From assembly GCF_004138335.1 (NCBI RefSeq), contig NZ_RYFW01000002.1, forward strand, positions 973,501 to 1,037,500: a DNA stretch of 64,000 nt, given 5' to 3'. The notes under the pieces are model-generated. The model saw nothing but the letters and a program-made list of their open reading frames with translations. It ran no database searches and was not told the origin of the DNA. Shown here piece after piece: positions 17,103 to 24,665 of this stretch; the first letter of the stretch is position 1, and every line of letters begins with the position of its first letter. The stretch comes from Peristeroidobacter agariperforans (lineage in GTDB: Bacteria > Pseudomonadota > Gammaproteobacteria > Steroidobacterales > Steroidobacteraceae). The translations under genes and the position numbers were made by a program.

Positions 17103-17168
17103 CGTTACTCTCGTCTATAAATAGTGAACCGTGCGATGCTACGAACCGTGCACCGCCCAAACAAACAA

Positions 17169-18608
17169 CTACTTTTCCGCGGTCACAACGTCTTCGCTGT
17201 ACGCGGACAGCGGTAGCGGGGCGCCCGATTGCCGGATGAGGACCTGCTTGCGGAAGAACCGAAGCAGGCCGCTTTCGCCCATGCGCGATGGGCCGAGACC
17301 ACTGACGCCGAAGCTGGATTTCTCGGTCTCCCACACCAGGCCGGTCAGCGATCCGTCGTTGATCGAAACGCCGCCTGCGCAGACGCGTGCAGCGACTGCC
17401 TCCGCTTCCTCGATACTGCCCGCCAGCACTGCGGCGGAGAGGCCGTAGAGACCAGCGTTGGCATGAGCGACGGCTTGGTCGGCGGTATCGAAGACTGTGA
17501 CGGGGATGACGGGGCCGAATGTTTCCTCGGTCATCACAGCCATGTCGGGAGTCACATCGACGATCACCGTCGGTCGAAGGTAGTGACCGCCACCCAGCAC
17601 CTCGACGCGTCCGCCAGTCAGCACTCTCGCGCCTTTGGCGATGGCGTCGTCGAGCTGTGCTTGTACGATCTGCGCCTGCTTCTGCAAGATGAAGGGGCCG
17701 ATATCGCCCGCTCGAACGTCCGGATAGTTGAGTCGCACTCGTTGTGCTTTCTCGACCAATGCGGCGAGAAATGGCTCGGCGATGTCTCGAGCAACATAAA
17801 CGCGCTCGATGGACTGACACGCCTGGCCCGTATTCAACACGGAGGCGCGCAGTGCGGTGTCCGCGGCCTTCAACGGATCTGCACTCGCGAGCACGAGCAT
17901 CGGATCTTTGCCGCCTAGTTCCAGGCTGGCCGGAATGAACGCGCGCGCGGCGTTCTCGGCGACTTTGCGTCCGGTGGCGACGGAGCCGGTGAACGCCACG
18001 AAGTCGACAAGCTCGATCATCGCGGCGCCGGTCCGACCGTCGCCTTCGACGATCGACAACACGCCGGCGACAGCAGGAATCTCCGCGATGGCCCGCATGA
18101 GTGGACGAATGAACCGCGGCGTCACTTCGGACGGTTTGATCAGAACGGCGCAACCGGCGGCGAGCGCCGGAATTGCGTCGATCAGAGCAAGGATCAGCGG
18201 AAAGTTCCACGGGCTGATGACACCGACCAGACCGTATGGCGCCAGTCGCGTCGAGGTGGTGATCGATGGGATCGCGGTCGGATTACCGGAGCTCTGCTGT
18301 CGCCGGATCAACTCCGGCGCGGTCTGCGCCCAACGCAGCAGCGTTCGAATCGTTGTGTCGACTTCGATCGCTGACAGGCCGGCGCGGCCGGTGTCTGCGG
18401 TGAGCGCATCTATCAGCACTTGGCGATGCCGCCCGATCGCATCGGCAAGGCCGTGGAGATGTTTCGCTCGATCATACGGCTCCAGCGCCGACCAGCTCGG
18501 CTGCGCTTCACGCAGTCTTCGCGCGAGCGCTGCAATGTCTGAACCTGCGAGCGGCTCAATTGTGTAGTCAGCCTCGCCGGTGCGTGGGTTGATGACGCTC
18601 AGGCTCAT
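17169..18608 (-). CDS. NAD(P)-dependent aldehyde dehydrogenase (coniferyl aldehyde dehydrogenase-like)
   Basis: The 479-residue protein has the full aldehyde dehydrogenase pattern: SPWNFPLILALIDAIPALAA, LIKPSEVTPRF, FTGSVATGRKVAENA, the catalytic glutamate in LELGGKDPMLV and the nucleophile cysteine in NTGQACQSIERVYV. A C-terminal SSFGVSGLGPSRMGESGL also fits. The long C terminus and this ending resemble coniferyl-aldehyde dehydrogenases. It oxidises an aldehyde to the acid in the cytoplasm. The start at 18608 (MSLSVINPRTG) is preferred over one 57 bases upstream. It lies 60 bases after the TonB receptor and begins the enzymatic part of the operon, implying that an imported compound is converted to an aldehyde and then an acid. 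Confidence 0.92.
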   Translation of the reverse strand: MSLSVINPRTGEADYTIEPLAGSDIAALARRLREAQPSWSALEPYDRAKHLHGLADAIGRHRQVLIDALTADTGRAGLSAIEVDTTIRTLLRWAQTAPELIRRQQSSGNPTAIPSITTSTRLAPYGLVGVISPWNFPLILALIDAIPALAAGCAVLIKPSEVTPRFIRPLMRAIAEIPAVAGVLSIVEGDGRTGAAMIELVDFVAFTGSVATGRKVAENAARAFIPASLELGGKDPMLVLASADPLKAADTALRASVLNTGQACQSIERVYVARDIAEPFLAALVEKAQRVRLNYPDVRAGDIGPFILQKQAQIVQAQLDDAIAKGARVLTGGRVEVLGGGHYLRPTVIVDVTPDMAVMTEETFGPVIPVTVFDTADQAVAHANAGLYGLSAAVLAGSIEEAEAVAARVCAGGVSINDGSLTGLVWETEKSSFGVSGLGPSRMGESGLLRFFRKQVLIRQSGAPLPLSAYSEDVVTAEK

Positions 18609-18667
18609 GATTACTCCTGCGGGCAGGACCGATGCTGCCGGAGACAACATCGGTCCCGTACGCATCG

Positions 18668-21190
18668 TCAGAACTTGTAACTCAGCGTCACGCCGTACAT
18701 CCGCTTGAGCGGCAAGGTCACGCCAAAGTCACGAGCGTTCGTCGCGGTCAGCGTCCCGGGCAGCGGAGGTTGCACCGGCACGGTCAGGAAGATCGCCGGA
18801 TCGACCGTGCGGATCGTATCTACGGAGGTGTCGTCGTCGGTGAGGTTTTCCACCCACGCAGTCACGTTCCACGCGCCGACGTCCAATCCCAATCGCATGT
18901 TCACGAGGTTGGAAGCGCCGCTCTCCATGAGATTGTCGACCTGCACGAAGCGACTCGACTCGTAGCTGTAATCCGTGCGCCACGACAGCGTGCCCCAGGC
19001 GCCAAGGGGATAGCTGGCTGACAACGACGCCGACGCAAGATGCTTCGGCACGCGCGGCAGAGCTTTGCCGGACAGATCGCCGGCAGCGAGATAGTCTGCA
19101 TAACACTGCGAGCCTGCGACGCACCCGGTGTACGGGCCTGCGAAGATCAGATCGGATTGATCCGAGCTGACATAGCGCTTGATCTCCGCATCCTGGTAGG
19201 CGTACGTGAGACGCAGATCCCAGTGCTGTCCGAGCGCAGCGAGCATTTCCATCTCGACGCCGCGAATCTCCGACTTGCCGAGGTTGGCGGTGTAAGAAGT
19301 GAGGAACTGCGCCGGCACGGTGCTGCCCACCGCACGACCTTCTTCCGCGACCGGCGCGGTCTGCGTGAGTTGCTGGTTGGTCCAGTCGATGAAGTAGAGC
19401 GCCGTGTTGAACTGAACGCGACGATCCAGCAGCTGACTCTTCAGACCGATTTCGTAGCTGTCGGCCTCTTCTTCCTCGAAGGATTGCAATCCCAAGGTGC
19501 GCAGATTGTCGCGATCCGCCGGTTGAATGCGTGCGTTCTGCGAGTCTGCGTTGAAGCCGCCCGGCTTGTTGCCCTTGGCGTATTGCGCGTAGTACGTCAT
19601 CGAATCGGAGCTCAACCAGGTCGCGGTGAAGCGGGGCAGGAAGTTCGTGAACGAAACGTCGCTCAGGTAGGGATTGGTGCAAGTGAGCGTCTGACGGTTC
19701 GGATTGGCTGCGTTCGGCGTGTTGGCCGCGACACAGTTCGCCGAGTACGTGCCCGGAATGAAGCCGGTGTTGGCAGACTTGGTGAACACGGAGCGGCCGC
19801 CGGTGTGGATCGTGTCCTTGGCATAGCGTCCTTCGGCCGTCAGCGTGAGCTGATCGAGCACGTCGAGCTCGACCATCGCGAACACCGCTTCGTTCCTGGT
19901 GCTCGAATCCACGGCTTGAGTTGCGAACACTGCGGGCAGATCGGGCTGGCCGGCGACGGGATTGGCAACAAGATTGGCCGCGAGCGCCGTCGTGTCGGGA
20001 TGGCTCTCGTAAGTGTAGAGGCCGCCTTGCCAGCGCAGTCGACCGTCGCGAGGCGAGGCAACTCGTAGCTCCTGGCTCCAGACGTCCTGGCCGGTCTCGC
20101 TCAACGTTTCGAACGCGCCTCCAAAGCCGCGCGCGGCGCTGTAATCCTGGTCGGAAGCCAGGCTGTCAGTGATGCGATCCCAACTCGTCGTCGACGTGAA
20201 GGTGTAGTCGCTCAGGTAGGCGTTCATCACCAGGCTGGAGCGGAACAGCTTTGTTTGCTGACCTTGCTCGATGCCGGCCGCATCGAACTCGCGTGTATTG
20301 ATCCATACGTGGTCGGGTGTCGGCGCTTGCCCGCAGAAGTAACCACGACGGCGCGTGCCCGCCGTCGGTTGATAACAGTTGCGTACTTCGTCTGCAGAGA
20401 ACCCGGTGCCCGGGCCGCCGAGGCGAACGATGGCCGGTTGCTCGTCGTCGTTCAGCGCGTAGTTTGCGCGCAGCGTGGCATCGAACCATTCAACCGGCGT
20501 CCAGCTGAGCGTCGTGCCGAAGGACTTCGTGCGCTCGCCGCCGACATCTTTCTCGCCGGAGGCAAGGTTCAGATATTGACCGTCACGGTTGTAGTAGTTG
20601 CCATTGACCTGGAAGCGCAGCACGCCTTCGACGAGCGGGCCGCTGGCCCAGAAGGAAACGTTCTGCCGATTGTAGTTGCCGGTCGTGGCCTCGATGCGGC
20701 CTTCGAATTCGTCGGTTGGTTTGCGGGTCACGTAGTTGATGGCGCCGGCGAAGGTGCTGCGACCGAACAGCGCCGACTGCGGACCGCGAATGACTTCTAC
20801 TCGCTCCAGATTGTCGATGTTGTAACCGCTGATCGGGCCGTTGACGAAAATGCCGTCGATGAAGAACGACGCGTTGGCAGTGCCGCTGATATTGGCCATG
20901 CCGCGAATGACAGGGCGCTCGAAGCCGCGTCCGAAACCGTTGCGGAACGAAAAGCCCGGGGTCAGCGCCGCGATCTCCTCCACCGAGGAAACACCGGCGG
21001 CCTGCAGATCGTTGGCGCCCAACGCGGTAATGGACAGCGGCACCTTCTGCAAGCTCTCTTCGGCGCGACGTGCGGTCACGACGATTTCGGTAATGGTCAC
21101 CGCTTCGGTCTGATCCTGCTCCTGGCCCAGCACTGGGGTCGCGGCCAACGGCAGCAGGCACGATAGGTACAGCGGATGTCTGGTTTTCAT
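18668..21190 (-). CDS. TonB-dependent receptor of the catabolic cluster
   Basis: The 840-residue protein is full length. It has a signal peptide (MKTRHPLYLSCLLPLAATPV), a TonB-box-like region (TITEIVVTARRAEESLQKVP, about 33-52) and a plug domain with IRGMANISG, NLERVEVIRGPQSALFGRS and GAINYVTRKP. A long barrel follows, ending GVTLSYKF. The IVVTARR-type start is shared by receptors for large hydrophobic or polycyclic compounds in proteobacteria. It probably imports the cluster's substrate across the outer membrane. The TTGTCCGGACAA palindrome lies 15-26 bases before its start codon, so the operon it heads (aldehyde dehydrogenase, flavoprotein, two small proteins) is likely regulated through that site. 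Confidence 0.96.
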   Translation of the reverse strand: MKTRHPLYLSCLLPLAATPVLGQEQDQTEAVTITEIVVTARRAEESLQKVPLSITALGANDLQAAGVSSVEEIAALTPGFSFRNGFGRGFERPVIRGMANISGTANASFFIDGIFVNGPISGYNIDNLERVEVIRGPQSALFGRSTFAGAINYVTRKPTDEFEGRIEATTGNYNRQNVSFWASGPLVEGVLRFQVNGNYYNRDGQYLNLASGEKDVGGERTKSFGTTLSWTPVEWFDATLRANYALNDDEQPAIVRLGGPGTGFSADEVRNCYQPTAGTRRRGYFCGQAPTPDHVWINTREFDAAGIEQGQQTKLFRSSLVMNAYLSDYTFTSTTSWDRITDSLASDQDYSAARGFGGAFETLSETGQDVWSQELRVASPRDGRLRWQGGLYTYESHPDTTALAANLVANPVAGQPDLPAVFATQAVDSSTRNEAVFAMVELDVLDQLTLTAEGRYAKDTIHTGGRSVFTKSANTGFIPGTYSANCVAANTPNAANPNRQTLTCTNPYLSDVSFTNFLPRFTATWLSSDSMTYYAQYAKGNKPGGFNADSQNARIQPADRDNLRTLGLQSFEEEEADSYEIGLKSQLLDRRVQFNTALYFIDWTNQQLTQTAPVAEEGRAVGSTVPAQFLTSYTANLGKSEIRGVEMEMLAALGQHWDLRLTYAYQDAEIKRYVSSDQSDLIFAGPYTGCVAGSQCYADYLAAGDLSGKALPRVPKHLASASLSASYPLGAWGTLSWRTDYSYESSRFVQVDNLMESGASNLVNMRLGLDVGAWNVTAWVENLTDDDTSVDTIRTVDPAIFLTVPVQPPLPGTLTATNARDFGVTLPLKRMYGVTLSYKF

Positions 21191-21204
21191 AGGCTCCCTG
21201 ATTT

Positions 21205-21216
21205 TTGTCCGGACAA
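21205..21216. promoter_or_regulatory. TTGTCCGGACAA operator between receptor and nitrilase-fold gene (site 2)
   Basis: The same perfect 12-base palindrome lies in the 165-base divergent region, 15 bases from the receptor ATG and 140 bases from the nitrilase-fold gene. It could control either or both. The flanks differ from sites 1 and 3 (ATTTTTGTCCGGACAATTGC), which points to the palindrome itself as the conserved unit. Confidence 0.75.
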
Positions 21217-21355
21217 TTGCGAGCGGGTCGAGCCTATCGGCGAGCTGGAAAAGCTGTCCAACAACTCCAAGGGCGGCCCCACAACGCGGAGTTGTTTTAT
21301 CGACGCGCAGCTTCGGTGCTAGTGTCCCGGCGATCCGATCAGGGGAGAGCTTTCA

Positions 21356-22519
21356 ATGGTTTCGCGTCGCGACGTGCTGGCCGGCGCTGGCATCGCCAGT
21401 GTGAGTGCACTGACCGCAGCCTCGGCGTTCGCCGCCCAGTCACCCAAGGCAGCAGGCGGCGAGCCTGCGGTGATGAAGCGAGGCGAGTACGCGAAAGTGC
21501 CGCTGCGGCAGGACGCGATCAATGTCTCGGCCATTCAGTCGCGGCTGCTGTCGGTCGACGTCAAGAACCGAGCTGCGACGATGAAGCGCAGTCTCGATCA
21601 CGTGGTCAAATTGATCGACTATGCGCAGGGCTCGGGCGAGGAGTGGGGCGGGCAGCGCCTGTGGGGCGCGAAGCAGGACCTGATCTGCCTGCACGAGTTT
21701 CCGATTCAAGGATTCCAACCGTGGAATCGCGCGGAACTCAACCAGATCGCGTTCGATCTACCGGGCCCCGAATCTGAAGTCATTGGCGAGCGCGCCAAAC
21801 GTTACGGTTGCTACATCGCGTTCGGCTGCTACGCGCGCGACAAGGACTGGCCGAATCACGTGATCAACATGTCGGTCATCGTCGGCCCCGATGGCAACAT
21901 CGTCAGCAAGCAGTGGAAGGCGCGAAACATTCTCGGCTCCTTCGGCGGCATCGGGCTCATCGGCACGACTGTTTACGATGTCCTCGATCGCTACGTAGAG
22001 ATGTACGGCTGGGATGCGACGCTGCCGATCGCGCGCACCGACATCGGCAACATCGCCATGACGGCGGTGGGCATGGAGCCTATGCTGTATCAGGCGCTCG
22101 CGTTGAAGGGCGCAGAGATCATGATTCTCACCGTCACCGGCGCGTCCAACGCCGAAACAGCGATTCAGTCCGCGCGCATGACGCGCACATACACCATCGG
22201 TGTGAGTAACTCGGTATCGCCGGACAATCCTGGTTTCGTCGAATCGGTGGGCGCGCGAGATGAAGGCACAGTCATCGTCGACCCGCGCGGCGTGCCGCTT
22301 GCAAAGACGACGAGCCATCACGAAGACATCGCCACGGCTCGCGTGCCCATCGCTGATTTTCGCAACACGCGCGCGCCTGCGGAATTTCCGATGGCGCTGC
22401 TGCTGCCAGTGTTCCAGCAGTACCAGCCCTCGTTTCAGCCCAACGCGTTTCTGGAGCAGTTGCCCAACAACTATCAGGAAGCAGGCGCCCTCGCGAAGCA
22501 GCGCATGGGCCGCAAGTAG
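21356..22519 (+). CDS. Nitrilase-superfamily protein, Tat-exported, catalytic Cys apparently absent
   Basis: The 387-residue protein starts with a twin-arginine leader (SRRDVLAGAGIASVSALTAA). The carbon-nitrogen hydrolase fold is visible: the general-base glutamate in LICLHEFPIQGF, the lysine in NIVSKQWKARNILG, and the helix LYQALALKGAEIMILTVTGA that follows the active site. In active enzymes a Cys lies about ten residues before that helix, but here the stretch IGNIAMTAVGMEPMLY has none. It may therefore be a binding protein or use another chemistry. GGGGAG before the ATG is a good ribosome site. It is divergent from the receptor across operator site 2, so it likely belongs to the same system. 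Confidence 0.8.
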   Translation: MVSRRDVLAGAGIASVSALTAASAFAAQSPKAAGGEPAVMKRGEYAKVPLRQDAINVSAIQSRLLSVDVKNRAATMKRSLDHVVKLIDYAQGSGEEWGGQRLWGAKQDLICLHEFPIQGFQPWNRAELNQIAFDLPGPESEVIGERAKRYGCYIAFGCYARDKDWPNHVINMSVIVGPDGNIVSKQWKARNILGSFGGIGLIGTTVYDVLDRYVEMYGWDATLPIARTDIGNIAMTAVGMEPMLYQALALKGAEIMILTVTGASNAETAIQSARMTRTYTIGVSNSVSPDNPGFVESVGARDEGTVIVDPRGVPLAKTTSHHEDIATARVPIADFRNTRAPAEFPMALLLPVFQQYQPSFQPNAFLEQLPNNYQEAGALAKQRMGRK

Positions 22520-22535
22520 CACGCGTGCTGGCGGT

Positions 22536-23441
22536 TCATTCGACGTTGCTGCGCGCGGCAATGTAAAGCGCGTCGATGACCGCCAGCATGGCGGGCACCA
22601 GTAGATCGCTGCGTCGGTAGAGTAGAACGATGGGTCGGCGCCATGCCGCCTGCGCAACCGCCAGTGCGCGCAGTTCTCCGGAACGCAGTTCGTCCGCGAT
22701 CAAGCTGCGTGTCAGCACGCTCAGGTGTTCGCCATCGCGCAGCGCTGCGCGACAGAATTCCAATGAGTTCGTTTCTATGGCGGGCTTTGGTCGCGCGAGG
22801 CCCGCTTCATCGAACAAAGCCGCCCACGCCAGCTCGACATCCCCAAGCTTGCGTCCGACGATCCAACGTACGTCGGTCAGATCGGCAACGGAGATCTCGC
22901 GTCGTTTCGCCAGCGGATGCGAGGCGCCGCAGACGATGACGTACTCGTCTTCGCCCAAGGTCTCGCGCACCAGGTTGCCGGCATCCAAGCTGTCGGTTTC
23001 GACGCACACGGCCAGATCGATGCGGCCCTGCTGCAGGCCGGCGACCAGCTCAGCGTGCACGCCGCTGACGACATCGAGCCGGATGCGAGGGCGGCTTCGC
23101 TGCAGATCGAGCACCGCTTGCGCCACCAAGCCGCCGGCGGCGGAGGGCCCCGTGCCCAATCGCAACGCGCCGGCTTCGGCTTCCAGCAATTGACTCAGCT
23201 TGGTGCGAAACGAGCGGGCTTCACTCTCGATTGCCCGGCCATGTTCGAGCAACAGCTTGCCGAAGGCCGTGGGCGTGGCGATCTGGGAGTTGCGATCGAG
23301 CAGCCGCACGCCCAGCTCCTCCTCGAGCGCGTGCATGGCCTTGCTCAGCGCCTGCTGCGTGCGGCCAAGCTCGCTGGCCGCGCGGGAAAAGCCGCCGTGC
23401 TCGATGATGGCAATGAAATAGCGCAGCTGTCGCAGTTCCAT
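22536..23441 (-). CDS. LysR-type transcriptional regulator of the catabolic cluster
   Basis: The 301-residue protein has the LysR N-terminal helix-turn-helix (MELRQLRYFIAIIEHGGFSR, ASELGRTQQALSKAMHALEE) and the periplasmic-binding-like effector domain (LRLGTGPSAAGGL, GLQQGRIDLAVCV, ADLTDVRWIVGRK). It is divergent from the VOC/oxidase operon, the usual LysR arrangement. The palindrome at 23447-23458 lies between them and fits the loose LysR pattern T-N11-A (TTGTCCGGACAAA). It is therefore the best candidate in the window for the protein that reads TTGTCCGGACAA at all three sites and for autoregulation. Regulator identity is inference; a TetR- or GntR-type protein elsewhere could also use such a palindrome. 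Confidence 0.95.
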   Translation of the reverse strand: MELRQLRYFIAIIEHGGFSRAASELGRTQQALSKAMHALEEELGVRLLDRNSQIATPTAFGKLLLEHGRAIESEARSFRTKLSQLLEAEAGALRLGTGPSAAGGLVAQAVLDLQRSRPRIRLDVVSGVHAELVAGLQQGRIDLAVCVETDSLDAGNLVRETLGEDEYVIVCGASHPLAKRREISVADLTDVRWIVGRKLGDVELAWAALFDEAGLARPKPAIETNSLEFCRAALRDGEHLSVLTRSLIADELRSGELRALAVAQAAWRRPIVLLYRRSDLLVPAMLAVIDALYIAARSNVE

Positions 23442-23446
23442 CGAAG

Positions 23447-23475
23447 TTGTCCGGACAAATTATTGGCATTATAGT
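23447..23475 (+). promoter_or_regulatory. TTGTCCGGACAA operator overlapping the VOC/oxidase promoter (site 3)
   Basis: The palindrome (23447-23458) begins six bases before the LysR start codon on the other strand. On the + strand its left half TTGTCC can serve as a -35 element, with TATAGT at 23470-23475 as -10 after a 17-base spacer. A bound protein would thus compete with polymerase on the VOC operon and block LysR translation or transcription. Confidence 0.75.
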
Positions 23476-23501
23476 CGGTCCGTCGCACGTCGGGTGAATG
23501 G

Positions 23502-23999
23502 GTGGGTGATGGCATGGGCGTAGGCTTTGCGCGCGTCAGTATTTTCTGTCGCCACTTGGAGAAGTCCCTGGGTTTCTACCGGGATTTGCTCGGCATGGTG
23601 GCGGTCGAGGACAAGGTGATCGAAGGGCCGGCCGCAGGCGCCTTGCTGCAGTTGCCGGCGTGTCGGATGCGCATCGTGCTGCTGGCGCCCGCCGTGACGG
23701 CGGATGTCGTGGTCGGTTTGTTCGAGATCAGTGGCGTTCCGCTCGAAGAAGTGGCGACTCCCTCGCAAGGCATCGCGCGGGGCCAAACGGCGCTCGTGCT
23801 GACCACGACCGAGTTCGACTCCGTGCACGCGAAACTGGCAGCGGCGGGGGCGAAGTTCCTCACGCCGCCGGTGCGTTACCCGAAACGCCAGGCCAGCGAA
23901 CGTTCGCCCGCGGGCTTGTATCGAGAAATGATCGTCTACGATCCGGATGGACAATTGATCAGCCTCATGCAGATCGATCCGTTGCCGGCAGGGGCCTGA
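23502..23999 (+). CDS. VOC (glyoxalase/dioxygenase-fold) family protein
   Basis: The 165-residue protein shows the vicinal-oxygen-chelate repeat: VSIFCRHLEKSLGFYRDLLG at the N terminus and a second module with LTTTEFDSVHAKLAAAGAKF and a C-terminal MIVYDPDGQLISLMQID. VOC proteins bind a metal and act as lyases, epimerases or ring-cleaving dioxygenases; the sequence does not decide which. Initiation is probably GTG at 23502 or ATG at 23514 (both in frame). It is the first gene of a + operon with a membrane protein and an FAD oxidase. It is read from the promoter carrying operator site 3, so it belongs to the same pathway as the receptor operon. Confidence 0.88.
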   Translation: MGDGMGVGFARVSIFCRHLEKSLGFYRDLLGMVAVEDKVIEGPAAGALLQLPACRMRIVLLAPAVTADVVVGLFEISGVPLEEVATPSQGIARGQTALVLTTTEFDSVHAKLAAAGAKFLTPPVRYPKRQASERSPAGLYREMIVYDPDGQLISLMQIDPLPAGA

Positions 24000-24002
24000 G
24001 CG

Positions 24003-24665
24003 ATGCTGATGCACGTCCTGCTGGTCGCGCACATCGCGGTGCTCGGCTACTGGCTCGGCTCCGAGCTCGTGATCAACAGCACTTTTCGCTATGTTTCCTA
24101 TGGCGCACAGAGTCCCTTCGCCGAACGCGATCGGTTGATGGATCACGTGATGACCGTCGATCAGCACGTGCGCTATGCGTTGGTGCTGCAGTTTGGCCTC
24201 GGGTTCTCGCTGGCCGCGCTCTATGGGTACGTTCCTGGCGGCACGACTACAGCCTGGGTGATTGGGATCTTCGCGGTTGCCTGGCTGATCTACGTTGAAG
24301 TCACGCATCGCCTGCGTCACAGCCCGACCGGTAAGGGGCTGGCCACCTTCGACCGTGGGTCGCGTTACGTGCTCATGGCGGTGCTCGCAGCGATCGGTCT
24401 GCATCTGATCGGCGGTGACTGGAGCATGCCTTTCTGGTTGCGTCTCAAGCTCGGGCTGTTCGCGTGCGTGATGGCCTGCGGCGTGGGCATTCGACTGGCG
24501 TTGATCTCTCACTTCCGCACGTGGGCTGTGATGGCTCGCGAGGGACCGAACGACCATACGAACGCCGTGATCCGCAAAACCTATTTGCAGGCGACTTCCG
24601 TGCTCGTACTGCTATGGGTGTTCATCGCGGCGCTGGTGGCTGTCAGCGTGTGGAAGCCGATGTGA
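24003..24665 (+). CDS. Integral membrane protein of unknown function
   Basis: The 220-residue protein has about six membrane helices (MHVLLVAHIAVLGYWLGSEL, YALVLQFGLGFSLAALYGYV, AWVIGIFAVAWLIYV, YVLMAVLAAIGLHLI, LGLFACVMACGVGIRLALI, VLVLLWVFIAALVAVSVW). It has a few conserved-looking polar residues in loops (HVMTVDQHVRY). It loosely resembles small CopD-like or cytochrome-type membrane proteins with histidines near helix ends, so it might pass electrons, but this is a guess. It begins three bases after the VOC stop and overlaps the next start by one base (TGATG), so it is translationally coupled to the FAD oxidase. A role as electron acceptor or membrane anchor for that oxidase is plausible. 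Confidence 0.75.
   Translation: MLMHVLLVAHIAVLGYWLGSELVINSTFRYVSYGAQSPFAERDRLMDHVMTVDQHVRYALVLQFGLGFSLAALYGYVPGGTTTAWVIGIFAVAWLIYVEVTHRLRHSPTGKGLATFDRGSRYVLMAVLAAIGLHLIGGDWSMPFWLRLKLGLFACVMACGVGIRLALISHFRTWAVMAREGPNDHTNAVIRKTYLQATSVLVLLWVFIAALVAVSVWKPM

Noticed and set aside
17065-18210. A 381-codon minus-strand frame across the aldehyde dehydrogenase gene
   Set aside because: Arginine-rich sequence with no motif, in another frame of a well-supported dehydrogenase gene.
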